NCBI GenBank assembly: GCA_002989075.1
Contig: PSQN01000016.1
Coordinates: 2,992,336 to 3,056,335 of the forward strand
Direction of reading: 5' to 3'
Length of the DNA stretch: 64,000 nucleotides
Origin: Arthonia radiata
Taxonomy: Eukaryota > Ascomycota > Arthoniomycetes > Arthoniales > Arthoniaceae
Below are positions 30,935 through 40,953 of this stretch, in pieces. The translations under genes were made by a program, and so were the position numbers. Position 1 is the first letter of the stretch; the number at the start of each line of letters is the position of its first letter. The notes beneath the pieces were generated by a model that was not told where the DNA came from, did no database searches, and saw only the letters and a program-made list of their open reading frames with translations.

Positions 30935-32005
30935 ATGTCACGCTTCATCACCACCGGCCGCAATATGCTTGGCCAATCGACCATGATACCCAAGCCCACC
31001 CTTACAGAAGTCAATCTCCCGGATCAAACAGGCAAGGTTTTCATTGTTACAGGCTCGAATACAGGCATTGGCAAGGATCTCTCGGGCATTTTGTACAGCA
31101 AGAATGCCACCGTGTATGCGGCCGGCCGTGATGTAGGAAAGGTTACCAACGCGATTGAGGATATCAAAAAGGCGCATCCTGGGTCGAACAGCAAAATCGA
31201 GGCCTTGAAACTTGACCTCGCGGATCTGCCCAGCATAAAAGCTACTGCAGAAGAGTTCTTGAGCAAGGAAGACAGACTCGATGTGTTGTGGAACAACGCT
31301 GGGGTGATGATGCCGCCGAATGGAAGCAAAACGCCGCAAGGACATGAGTTGCAAATAGGGACCAATTGCTTAGGACCATATGCTTTCACCGAGCTTCTCA
31401 GGCCCGTCTTGGAGTCCACGGCAGCAAAAGCGCCACCAAACTCTGTGCGCGTGGCTTGGGCTGGGTCTCTTGGCATTGACTTCCAGTCGCCTAGGAATGG
31501 CGCTCGGTTTGATGAAAAGGGAAATGTAAAGGTTGAGGGAAACCCACCCGATAACTACGGTGTGAGCAAAGCTGGCAACTTGTTCTTGGCTCAGCAATTT
31601 GGGAAAGAAGTAGAAGGAAAGGGAATAGTGAGCGTGGTGAGTGTGCATTGATTTGGGGTAACAGAAGTGTAAAGAACGCTGACTAAGTTCTAGTGCTTCA
31701 ATCCCGGCAATCTGAAGACAGACCTACCGCGTCACCTGATAGGGAAAGTTCCAGCATTCATTGCCAACGCTATTCAGGCTATCGTGCTCTATCCATCCAT
31801 CTATGGCGCATATACCGAGCTATATTGCGGACTGTCTCCCCAAATCACGACAGCTGACAATGGTGTCTATGTTGCACCTTGGGGAAGGAAATCGTTCAAT
31901 CGGAGTGACATTGAGACAGCCAAGAAGTCCGAGACAGACGGTGGTAGTGGGGCGTCGGAGAAATTTGTTGACTTTGTGCGCCGGGAAACGAAGGCTTATC
32001 TTTAG
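30935..32005 (+). CDS. short-chain dehydrogenase/reductase
   Basis: Exon 1 is 30935-31636 and exon 2 is 31694-32005; the 57-nt intron has a GTGAGT donor and a TCTAG acceptor in phase 0. The product has 337 residues. It is a Rossmann-fold NAD(P)-dependent oxidoreductase: VTGSNTGIGKDLSGIL (TGxxxGIG), AGRDVGKV, LKLDLADL, LWNNAGVMM (NNAG), then the active-site YGVSKAGN (YxxxK). The usual serine before it lies in VAWAGSLGIDF, slightly unlike the common SSS. CFNPGNLKTDL after the intron is the typical PG motif. It belongs to the WW-oxidoreductase/retinol-dehydrogenase-like group common in fungi; the substrate is unknown. There is no signal peptide. Confidence 0.9.
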
Positions 32006-32294
32006 AAGGCTCAATTTTTCTGCGATCGGCATTCAATTTCGTCTCATAGTAATGTCATTGAATATCAAAAGCGCTGAGGAAAGGTTCCGCTAAGCATGGA
32101 ACAAATTGTCGTTGTTTGTCAATTTGAGTATTAGTAGCGAAAGATAGTCCAGTTGGGAGTGTTTAGTACCTAAGCGACAGACTGTGCAGCTCAATCTGAG
32201 CCCTTCCGGATGTCGTGAGTGCGATAGCTGTTGAACGTGCACAATGATTGCGCCGCGAGAGCTCTACGTTGTCTCGTGTTGGTGCGTGCCTGGT

Positions 32295-33791
32295 CTAGGT
32301 CGAACGAGCTGCCCCTCTCAAACCTCGGCGACGCTCATCGGCTTTTGCAGCAAGACTGGTCAGGGCGGCTATATCAGGTTGGTAGTCGCTCACGACGGGG
32401 CTGGTCCTCCCATGTGCATAACACCAGTCCTCGCTCACGACAAACTGGAGCTCCGTGAAAAGAATCATACACATGTAATTGCTTGGTTGCAAGGATAACC
32501 CAGCATTGTAGCGGGTTTCGAAGCTCTCATCAAAATTCATGTCATCACCCTTGGAAATGGCACTGTCGAAGCGAAACTCAATGAGTTCAGTAAGTTTTTC
32601 TTGGAGCTCGCTTGCGATATGATGCCAACGGATGGTATTGTGATACTCCCAAACCTCATAGTGAGGTAGCTTCACTAGCGGAACGGCATCTTTGAGGTCA
32701 TTCAAAATGTCTTCTTCACGCAGCCACTGGTGATCGACAAGATAATTGTCATCGTCGCCGAGGCTGTCCATGTCGACTTTCACGAGATCTACGACCTTGC
32801 AATCTCGCATTATCAGTGTCTTTAGCGTCTCTTTATGAGAAATAATCCAGTTCGGGATATGCATGGTCGCAATTGAGACTTTGCTCAGTGCGAGCCGCCG
32901 CAAGGCTGGAAAATGAAGGCCCTTGAGGTTGATTCTGGGTATCACACCCCAGTCGAAGTTAGCGAACAACGTCAGATCTGTAACGTTTTGCGCCGGCCTT
33001 AAGAAGGCATCTTGAAGACTCGCTGGGAATTCTCGCAAGTCCGGATTGATCATTTCTAGGAGGTTTCTCGAATAGCGCATGTCAAGATGAAGTCCTCTAA
33101 TAGTGGGCATGAGCTGATCTAAAGTTGTTCGGGTCAATTGACGAGAGTAATCAGCTCCATCGTAATACCCGTAGGCTTTGAGAGGATCCGTCGCTTGCAA
33201 ATGCCGCATCGTGATTACTCTGACTGAGGAAGGCACCAGAGCGCTGAGTGTATGCTCCAGCATTCGCGAACGATATAATACTGATTCAGCCGGTCCAAGC
33301 TCGTCTTCGAACTCGCTGACGACGTTGGGAGAGAAGTTGAAGACCAGATGATACAACGCCTCAAATTGCTGAATCTGTTGGAGCCAAAGTCGAAACGTGG
33401 CCGGAGTCGTTCTAAAGTCGATTCCATCCTGTCGCAAAGGGTCTGTGATGCAGGCATTGGATGCAACGCGGGTGTTAGATGTAACCTGGGCATTCGATTC
33501 AACGCGGGCATTGGCTGCAACGCGAACATTTGAACAACCAGTAGGATTCGCTGCAATAACCATTTCGTGCACGATGTTCCTCAACTGGTCATTCAGGATG
33601 CCAAATTTGTGCTCGTTCGACGAGCAAGCCAAAAGGACAAACACTCGAAAAAGGCGCGGAGTAATAACTCGCCGAAACAATGTGTGCGTTGCACGCAAGG
33701 CGCATAAGGTTCTCTTGTCGTCAATCTGATTTGTAATTTGGACGAGAAGCTCCCAGGGCAGCCTGGGTGACGGTCTTGTGGCGTTGTTCAT
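32295..33791 (-). CDS. F-box protein with internal hexapeptide repeat
   Basis: A single exon of 498 residues. The N-terminus has an F-box-like segment: LPWELLVQITNQIDDKRTLC, then LRATHTLFRRVITPRLFRVF. At about residues 86-115 there are five degenerate six-residue units ([SA]N-x-[RQC]-[VI]-x), encoded by an 18-bp minisatellite. The rest is leucine-rich without a clear repeat (for example RRLALSKVSIATMHIP), as in many fungal F-box proteins that recognise unknown SCF substrates. The C-terminus ends in a basic tail (KADERRRGLRGAARS). It is convergent with the dehydrogenase gene, with about 290 bp between them. No other domain was found. Confidence 0.8.
   Translation of the reverse strand: MNNATRPSPRLPWELLVQITNQIDDKRTLCALRATHTLFRRVITPRLFRVFVLLACSSNEHKFGILNDQLRNIVHEMVIAANPTGCSNVRVAANARVESNAQVTSNTRVASNACITDPLRQDGIDFRTTPATFRLWLQQIQQFEALYHLVFNFSPNVVSEFEDELGPAESVLYRSRMLEHTLSALVPSSVRVITMRHLQATDPLKAYGYYDGADYSRQLTRTTLDQLMPTIRGLHLDMRYSRNLLEMINPDLREFPASLQDAFLRPAQNVTDLTLFANFDWGVIPRINLKGLHFPALRRLALSKVSIATMHIPNWIISHKETLKTLIMRDCKVVDLVKVDMDSLGDDDNYLVDHQWLREEDILNDLKDAVPLVKLPHYEVWEYHNTIRWHHIASELQEKLTELIEFRFDSAISKGDDMNFDESFETRYNAGLSLQPSNYMCMILFTELQFVVSEDWCYAHGRTSPVVSDYQPDIAALTSLAAKADERRRGLRGAARST
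33445..33534. repeat. 18-bp minisatellite, five units, inside the F-box gene
   Basis: Units start at 33445, 33463, 33481, 33499 and 33517. They share the pattern gYaAcgcgGGcaTtgGaT with a few changes each. The unit length is a multiple of three, so copy changes keep the reading frame. Confidence 0.8.
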
Positions 33792-34615
33792 GTTGCAGCT
33801 CGCGCGTCAGAATCGTTGGTGAAATTCTCGATCTTGTTTGCTGCCTCTCTTCAGAGAAAGCTCAAACGATGCAAAATAAATGAAGGACAGATGAGGAATG
33901 ACAATCATAATCGTTAGGGCAAACCCTTAGACTTTTATATAAGTCTTCCGCCAAGAATCACTCAATTTAGCGCGTGAAAGGCGGCGAAATCCGTCGCTAC
34001 GTCTACTCAACCGACCATACTTGGAACAAACATACGAGAACCGACTCTCACAGCCTGTCTGTTGGATGCAACGCGGGCGAAAACATCCTCATCGTGTCCC
34101 ACATACCGGCGTGCGCAATTGCCTCACGGTCCCGGAGCACCAGCTTCCCCAGCATCTTGCTGCGTCAGGCATCGCGACGAAGCCATCGGAAGGTCTTGCA
34201 ACGGTTCACGCACATCGGCCTTATGTGGTGAAGGCGGTTTGCTGCCAGGGCAGGGCAGAAGTCTCCTGAACGTCGGCGTTCGGCGACCAAGGTTCATGAC
34301 TCGCACCGCCATAGACGTCATCCTTAACCACACCCTTCCACTTGAACATTTGCTAATTCAAGTACTATAGACGGCTTCAATGCATGCAGAAGATGAGATT
34401 CCGTGGCGTTAGTCATAATGAAATGGATGTAAGCAAGCATGCGTGCGCGAAGAGACCCTGTACCTCATAAAACCGGCAAGCTCCAGTCACAGACGCAACA
34501 CCGAAGAGTAAATCTCGACAAGGGCGAACCTGAATGCTTAACAATGTATTCAAGCCATCCAACAAACGGGCTTTGATCCATATTGCAAAAGCACACAAGG
34601 CCATACCAGACAAGA
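33792..34615. other. divergent intergenic region
   Basis: About 820 bp between the F-box gene (minus) and the N-acetyltransferase gene (plus). Short overlapping frames only. Confidence 0.45.
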
Positions 34616-36002
34616 ATGTCATTCTCTCTCCCTCCCCAACCGGAATACCCCGGTCTACCCTCCGCATTCTCCCCCTCCCAAGTATCCGCATATCTCGATC
34701 ACATCGATCTATCCCCGTCCAAATTTCCCCCAAAACAAAACTTAGAATACCTCACCCTCCTACACCAACACCACCTCACGCACATCCCCTACTAAAATCT
34801 CTCCCTCCACTACGGTCATTCCCACCGCATCACACTAGACCCTCAAGCGCTCTACAAAAAGGTCATTACTGGTAAGTACTTACACCTTGATTCGTTCAAA
34901 AACAACGGAAGAAGCAGCGAAGTAGCAAGAAAGCCCATTTCCCTATACATGATCACGCAAAGCAAGACGCAGTCCTCTCCATCGTCAGCACAGCATGATC
35001 TTCTCCCACCCAATCTTCGCCATTCCCCGCAAACAGCAAACATCCTCATTTATTCCCCTGCGATGACTACCGTGCTCAATCGCACATACACAGCTGACCC
35101 CCACCAGACAACCACGGCCGCGGCGGCTTCTGCTTCGAGCTCTGCCTCCTCTTCCGGCACCTCCTCTCCGCGCTCGGCTTCTCCGTCTACACAACCGGCG
35201 TGCGCATCCGGCTGCGCACCGACAATGTCCCTTCGGGCCCGTATATTGGAATGGTGCATTGCGTTAACATCGTCAACCTCCCTGAGCCCAACCCTGACGG
35301 CACAGCCACCTATTACACCGACGTCTCCTTCGGCGGGGATGGGCCCACGCGCCCTCTCCCTCTCATCAATGGACATACAACAACGAATCTAGGTTCGCAG
35401 TACGTGCCCACCGCTTCTTCCTTCAGTCCAACCTACCCTCTTCGTAATCCTCTTTGCAACAACTTCGAGCACTAACAAGCTCTAGGGAGGTAAGGCTTCA
35501 ACACGACACCCTACCAGGCCAATCCCCCGCAGGAAGATTCCACGGTGGTGGTGGTGGTGAAGGAGGCAAGCACTGGATCTACGAATACCGGAACGCGCCC
35601 ACAAAACCCTGGAATGCTTATTACGCGTTCAGTGAGACGGAGTTTTTGGACGCGGATCTGGAGTGGATGTGTGAGGCGGCGATGAGTCGCGAGATTAGTT
35701 TTCAGATGCGGTCGGTGCTTGTGGTGAGGTTTGTGGGGGTGGGTGGTGGGGTGGATGAGGGTGGAGAAAGGGGGGACGGGGTTGGAGAAGGGAGGAATGG
35801 GGAGGTGAGAGAGGGGATTACAGGCAAGTTGATGTTGGCGGATGGTGTTGTGAAGCGAAATATGGGCGGGAAGACGGAGGTGTTGCGGTCATGTGAGACG
35901 GAGCAGGAGAGGATTCAGGCCTTGGAGAGGTGGTTTGGGATTGAGCTGACGGAGGCGGAAAGGGAGGCAATATTCGGGACAGGACGGGAGTTGAAGCGTT
36001 GA
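34616..36002 (+). pseudogene. arylamine N-acetyltransferase, interrupted by one in-frame stop
   Basis: Exons 34616-34871, 35108-35399 and 35486-36002 join in correct phase (355 codons). The NAT signature is complete: YLDHIDLSPSKFP, NLSLHYGHSHRITLDPQALY, RGGFCFELCLLFRHLLSALG with the catalytic Cys, VHCVNIVNLP with the His and YYTDVSFGGDGP with the Asp. These enzymes move acetyl from CoA to arylamines and hydrazines. The only defect is TAA at 34793-34795 (codon 60), exactly where the family has Glu before NLS (P-[FY]-E-N-L-S); GAA to TAA is one base. Everything downstream is open, so the loss is recent, strain-specific, a sequencing error, or read through. The first intron (236 nt) is long for this window. 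A Gly-rich loop follows the last junction (GGGGGEGG). Confidence 0.75.
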
Positions 36003-36099
36003 TTGCACGACGTGAAGGTGGGTTGAAGTGGGATCAAAGTAGGTGTTGTGGTGTGTCTTTGGAAAATTTTGTCTGACTGTTGACAGTGCTAATAAATCT

Positions 36100-39000
36100 C
36101 TATAGAAGTAAAAGCGTAAACAAGCTCATGAGTATGGTCCACCAGTTTCCCACCTCCTTCCGTGCCGCCGCACTATGGGCGTCCGTGCTGTTGTTGGCTC
36201 CGCCATATCGTGTCGGCATACTCAACCCACTCCCAGTTTGGCTTCCCCTGGACGTTCCAATTACACCTACCCCACTATTTCCAGAACCAGCAGTGCCCGT
36301 CATGCCCGCAGTCACATACCCCAGACCGCCGAATGCTCCCACAACACCCGGTCCTGTGCTCTGCGCAAGTGCAAATGAGCCAGACTCCCACGTCTCGGTA
36401 GTCTTACCATCGATGACTAAGCTCTTGCCATCCTGCGCAAGGCTCACCATATGGCCTGATACGCTCGACGCAGCACCAGCCGTCAGCGTCTGTGAGCCAG
36501 GCAGCACTGCGACCGGCGTCACCCGCCCATCCGCGCCCTTTACGCTCGACGTCGACGCGCCCCTGAGGATCGAAGACGCGACAGGATCCTCGACCTTCAC
36601 GGAGCTGATGCTGGACAGCGGTATCGTTGTCGCTTTCCCACCTGGCGCGGTCGGGCTTTGAACAAGGTGCCCAGAGTCCGCAAGGCTGAATACGCTGTCT
36701 CCCACAGTCACAGGTGAACCTCCCAGAACCGCTGTCTTGTCACCTACCACGGCACTTAGCTTGCCGTCTGTGCCTGTGGTCGCCTTGGCCGTGACGGGCC
36801 CTCCCTCCTTGCCTGTATTGACGAGGGCGCCTGTGAACCCAGTGGTTGAGGCGACAAGCCCAGGTCCGAGGTTTGACAGCGCGACGGTCGTCGGTTTAGA
36901 GCCTGGTGCGGTGCCGGTTGCGATGAGTTGACCGTTATTGGCGAGACTGAAGATAGAGCTACCGACCGTCACGGGTGGTCCACCGAGTTGTGCCGTTTTG
37001 TCACCTATGAGAACCCCGACTTTTCCGTCTGGTGCTGTTGTGGCGACGGCTGTAATTGGTGCTTGACCTGCACTTGCCGGAATGACAGCGCCGAGTAGTG
37101 GTTGATCTGGGCCACCTGTGATGATAGGGTTGAGCGTCAATAGGGCTTGGGTTACAGGCTGAGCGCCTGGGGCCGTCGAGCTGATGACGACGCGCCCATC
37201 GTTGGCGAGGCGGATAATATTACCATTGGTAGTGATGGGCGGTCCACCCAGTGGTGCCGTCAAAGAGCCTACTGCGACGCCCAGCTGGCCATTCGGTAGG
37301 GTCGTTGCGACGGCAGTTAAGGACGGTGCACCTGCGCTCGCGGGAATGACCGCACCAATAGTTGGCTGAGCTATTCCCCCAAGTGCAGGCTGGATTGATG
37401 ACAGTGCTTGCGTGACGGGTATAGCGCCCGGCGTGGTAGCACTAGCGACTACTTGTCCATTTGGCGCAACACTGACGACTGACCCGCTGATCGTTGCGGG
37501 TGGCCCTCCCTGTCGTACAAAGGACCCTCCTACGTTGACACCTCGCTGCCCACTAGGTGCAGTAGTCGCGATCGCCGTGAGCTGCTGGCTGCCTGGTCCA
37601 GCAGGAAGTACAGCACCGACCACAGGCGATGCAGATGGTATTGATAGTGGGATGTTACTTGACCCACCAACATTTAAAACTTCACCAGGGTTTGCGCTAA
37701 TGATCTGGCCATTGATCGTCGCTGCTGGGCCTCCGGGAAGTATGGTCGTAGAGGGAAGTGCAATGGCATCGGATCGCACATCGCCATTCGCTAAAGTTTG
37801 ACGAACAGGCACAGCTGTCACTGAGGACCCGCCGGCTACCGGTATTGCGGCTTGAGGTACTGGGGCTATGCCTTGCTTACTCACACCTCCGTTATTTGCA
37901 TTACTCGCAGCCGATGGAAGAGGAGCTACAAGAGGCACGTTGATAGAGCCGCCGACGTTTACTGCACCACCGGGATTAGCGCTGACGATCTGGCCACCGA
38001 TAATTGCAGCAGAACCTCCCGGCAGGATCGTCGCAGAAGGAAGTGCAATAGCATCACTTCTCACTCCGCCGTCGGCAAGAGTCACCACGGCAAGAGAGGC
38101 AGTAACAGGCGCCGCGCTGCCCGGAAGCGGTACGACAGCTTGTGGAGGCGGCGCATTGTTGCTCGCTGCAGGTACGATTCCGAGAGCGGCAGCGGGCAGA
38201 ACGCCACCCGGCTGTTGCGCTGCTGGGTTTGCGACCTGGGGTGATCCTGGGTTTGCGGCCTGGGATACTCCTGGGTTTGCAGCCTGGGGCAATGCTGAGT
38301 TTGCCGGCTGAGGGACTGCTGGGTTTGCAGCCTGAGCGACCGCTGGATTTGCAGCCTGAGGCACTCCTGGGTTTGCAGCTTGTGGTACCGCTGGATTTGC
38401 GGCCTGAGGCATTCCTAGGTTTGCGGCCTGGCCAACTGCTGGATTTACAGCCTGAGGCACTGTTGGATTTGCAGCTTGTGGTACCCCTGAATTTGCGGCC
38501 TGGGGCACCGCTGGGTTTGCAGCCTGTGGGGCCCCTTGATTCCCCGGTTGATTCGAAGCAGCGGGTGCAGCTTCAGGTCCATTGGCGCTGGGCACGGGGA
38601 CCTGCGGTACGGCAGCAGGCAAAGGAACTGACGGATTGATGACTGATTGTGGGATCTGCGGAGCTGGGGCTACCTGGGTGGCCTGAGGCGCCGGTGGGGG
38701 TACGTTCTGTACCAATGGATCGACTGGCGCCGAATTCTGGACAGCCGGAGCAGCCTGGGCGCTAGGCACAGCAGCAACAGGTGCGTTGGATACAGGATTT
38801 GCAGAAGATGGCCCGGGATCGGGCTGCTTCCAGCTGTTTGCACCGAGTGCAGATATGGCAACTGGTGCCGCCGAGACAGGAGCGTTTGATGGGTGCGTTG
38901 GGAGCGCAACGCTGACGGGTGCTTGTGAGTTACCCGGGGCATTGACAGCTGAACCCGGGTCCGATGGGGGAATAGCATTGGAAGTCGGAAGATTCGGGCC

Positions 39001-40953
39001 CTGAGACTGCGGTGGTGGCGGCGGTGGTGCCGTGGAGATGGGTACAGGAGGAGGAATAACCGGTACAGGTGCCGCAGTCCGTGATGGAGGTAAGACAGGT
39101 CTCGCAGAGGTTGCGGCAACAAACACTGCGGATGTGATAGAGATAGGTGGATCGTATATGCCGTTCAACGCGAGAATACAATCGGCCCACGCAGGATCCA
39201 ACGCGCGAAGTTGAGAGGGGACTGCGATATATGCACGATAGTCGTCGCGAATGGTCGAATCAACCAAGGAATTATAAGTGAGCAGTGAGTTCTGTGAGAA
39301 AGAGGTGGCTTGGATGTCTCGCGGCGCAATGTCTTGATCAGCAACTCGAAAGTAGTAGTCCGATGCAGGTACAGGACGCTGATTATTGAAGAGGTTGTAT
39401 GGCTTTTGAATGTATGTAAAGTTCCATCCAGTCCAGTTGTTATAGTACTGGGGGTAATCAGAGGGTTCATCTTTGAGGATCATGCTGAGTTGGCTTTGCC
39501 AAGGGCCCGAGTAACCAGAGATGTGCTGTTCAACGCTCTTGAGATCCTCGGGTAAATGCGAAATGATAGTCGTTGCAACAGACTTCGACCCAACGGAGCC
39601 GACTCCGGCTTGCCATGCGCCGTTGTAGAATCTAGTAGCTGAGATCCCTCTGATGGCGAGATAGACAGAAGGGCTGGTCATGACGAGTGTGTTGGCTGAG
39701 GCGTTCCCAGCTGCGCCAGGCGAATCTAGGGTGATCGTGGTCACTCGAGTTCCATTGGCAGGAGGTGCAACCGTAGGCCACACGAGTCCACCAGTGCCTG
39801 CACAAATCGGGCTACCAGTAGTGGTAGTGGGCCAATAGTATAGCTGCACTGTACTTGCGACAATTGTGCAAGTTGAATACTCCTTTGCAGTCTCCAGACA
39901 TCTATAAATGGAATCGTAATCGGACATGGATGCCAACGACTTTGGTAGCGAGGGACAATCAGACACAGGGAACATGCAGCTTGGAGCGAGCTGTTGGACT
40001 TTCGATACTGCAGCGGTGAACGGGGGGCAGCCAGGTTTGGGAGCTAAGCTACCTTGATCAGTTGAGATTGTATGGGTTAAGACGTAAGTAACCGGCAGTG
40101 TCGATGTCACTGTCAGCGCACTAGCATTGGGCTGTATGCGAGGGTATTCGTCGCAGGTTTTGAAGACTTCCGAAGCCGGTACTGAAGATGTCGTTACTGT
40201 CGCGGTGACCACTGCCGAAAGAAACATTGTCGACTCGGGTATAGAGCTCGCCGTCCAAGCCGCTGACATCCATTCCGAGTGTGCAGACCCATAGTGAACG
40301 ACTGCGCTATAGCAGGAGGATGCGTACTGAGAGCCTGAGCCTGTCGGCGCCAGTGATGGTGGTGTGTACTTGAAGACATATTGCTGCGGACAGGGACCTG
40401 AGCCTAGGAAAGAGGAGTTGCCAGGCGCGGAGGTATTTGGGTAGATGCCAGAGGTACCGTTGGAAGGAACAAGCCCGCTACTGAGACCAGAAGGTAGATA
40501 GGGAGGTTCTGTAATTCCAGGGTGAGACTTGGAATACAGAGCCGAAGAGTTGGTCGGAGATCCTGTAACAACTGGTTGTGGTGCGTAAGTCAAAGATGCT
40601 CGAGTTTCTGTGCTGGCTGGTATGGGCACCGGTACCGCTGTTGACGCAGGCTCGGTCGGAACCGTATTCGTCGAAGTATTAGTCGCTACGTAGGTCACTC
40701 CAGCAACTTCGCTTGGATGTTGGACGTTTGTCGCTGCTAAGTCCCTCCGTGCAGGCAGAGCGTTGCCGAAAGGTCTTACACGTCGAGGGGGTGGGGCTTG
40801 ACGCTTTGGAAGCTGCAGCAAGGTAGAATATGAGACTTCTGTAACTCGAGGCACGCTCGGGTGTTGGTGAATTAATGACAATGCGGTCGTCGGAGATAGA
40901 TGGAGATATAATGTAGCAACGAACAAACAAGTACTAACAGACGGCCATATCAT
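36100..40953 (-). CDS. GPI-type repeat-rich cell-wall protein (adhesin-like)
   Basis: A single exon of 1617 residues. It has an N-terminal signal peptide (MIWPSVSTCLFVATLYLHLS) and a C-terminal hydrophobic tail (NWWTILMSLFTLLLL) after a small-residue region (NNSTDAHSAAARKEVG), the pattern for GPI anchoring. Layout: a Ser/Thr-rich cysteine-bearing head (to about 620); a Pro/Ala/Gln stalk; thirteen 8-residue units of QAANPAVP type (about residues 808-912); then several longer modules of about 70-80 residues, each with GGPPxTxxGxxxSLAxxGQ and TAPGxxPxT. Such modules occur in fungal surface proteins, where they likely form beta-rich stalks. The role is probably wall structure or adhesion, by layout only. 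It is convergent with the NAT gene, 97 bp apart. Overlapping plus frames are shadows made by the repeats. Confidence 0.85.
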   Translation of the reverse strand: MIWPSVSTCLFVATLYLHLSPTTALSLIHQHPSVPRVTEVSYSTLLQLPKRQAPPPRRVRPFGNALPARRDLAATNVQHPSEVAGVTYVATNTSTNTVPTEPASTAVPVPIPASTETRASLTYAPQPVVTGSPTNSSALYSKSHPGITEPPYLPSGLSSGLVPSNGTSGIYPNTSAPGNSSFLGSGPCPQQYVFKYTPPSLAPTGSGSQYASSCYSAVVHYGSAHSEWMSAAWTASSIPESTMFLSAVVTATVTTSSVPASEVFKTCDEYPRIQPNASALTVTSTLPVTYVLTHTISTDQGSLAPKPGCPPFTAAVSKVQQLAPSCMFPVSDCPSLPKSLASMSDYDSIYRCLETAKEYSTCTIVASTVQLYYWPTTTTGSPICAGTGGLVWPTVAPPANGTRVTTITLDSPGAAGNASANTLVMTSPSVYLAIRGISATRFYNGAWQAGVGSVGSKSVATTIISHLPEDLKSVEQHISGYSGPWQSQLSMILKDEPSDYPQYYNNWTGWNFTYIQKPYNLFNNQRPVPASDYYFRVADQDIAPRDIQATSFSQNSLLTYNSLVDSTIRDDYRAYIAVPSQLRALDPAWADCILALNGIYDPPISITSAVFVAATSARPVLPPSRTAAPVPVIPPPVPISTAPPPPPPQSQGPNLPTSNAIPPSDPGSAVNAPGNSQAPVSVALPTHPSNAPVSAAPVAISALGANSWKQPDPGPSSANPVSNAPVAAVPSAQAAPAVQNSAPVDPLVQNVPPPAPQATQVAPAPQIPQSVINPSVPLPAAVPQVPVPSANGPEAAPAASNQPGNQGAPQAANPAVPQAANSGVPQAANPTVPQAVNPAVGQAANLGMPQAANPAVPQAANPGVPQAANPAVAQAANPAVPQPANSALPQAANPGVSQAANPGSPQVANPAAQQPGGVLPAAALGIVPAASNNAPPPQAVVPLPGSAAPVTASLAVVTLADGGVRSDAIALPSATILPGGSAAIIGGQIVSANPGGAVNVGGSINVPLVAPLPSAASNANNGGVSKQGIAPVPQAAIPVAGGSSVTAVPVRQTLANGDVRSDAIALPSTTILPGGPAATINGQIISANPGEVLNVGGSSNIPLSIPSASPVVGAVLPAGPGSQQLTAIATTAPSGQRGVNVGGSFVRQGGPPATISGSVVSVAPNGQVVASATTPGAIPVTQALSSIQPALGGIAQPTIGAVIPASAGAPSLTAVATTLPNGQLGVAVGSLTAPLGGPPITTNGNIIRLANDGRVVISSTAPGAQPVTQALLTLNPIITGGPDQPLLGAVIPASAGQAPITAVATTAPDGKVGVLIGDKTAQLGGPPVTVGSSIFSLANNGQLIATGTAPGSKPTTVALSNLGPGLVASTTGFTGALVNTGKEGGPVTAKATTGTDGKLSAVVGDKTAVLGGSPVTVGDSVFSLADSGHLVQSPTAPGGKATTIPLSSISSVKVEDPVASSILRGASTSSVKGADGRVTPVAVLPGSQTLTAGAASSVSGHMVSLAQDGKSLVIDGKTTETWESGSFALAQSTGPGVVGAFGGLGYVTAGMTGTAGSGNSGVGVIGTSRGSQTGSGLSMPTRYGGANNSTDAHSAAARKEVGNWWTILMSLFTLLLL
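38218..38529. repeat. 24-bp minisatellite, about thirteen units, inside the wall-protein gene
   Basis: Plus-strand units look like GGTTTGCAGCCTGAGGCACTGCTG with changes. They encode QAANPAVP-type octapeptides on the minus strand. The unit is a multiple of three, so length changes keep the frame. Confidence 0.85.

Noticed and set aside
34062-34077. 16-bp word identical to part of the F-box minisatellite at 33457-33472
   Set aside because: One such match is expected by chance in a window of this size, and flanking bases do not align.
37184-39555. Several plus frames across the wall-protein gene
   Set aside because: They follow the repeat structure of the minus-strand gene and are its shadows.
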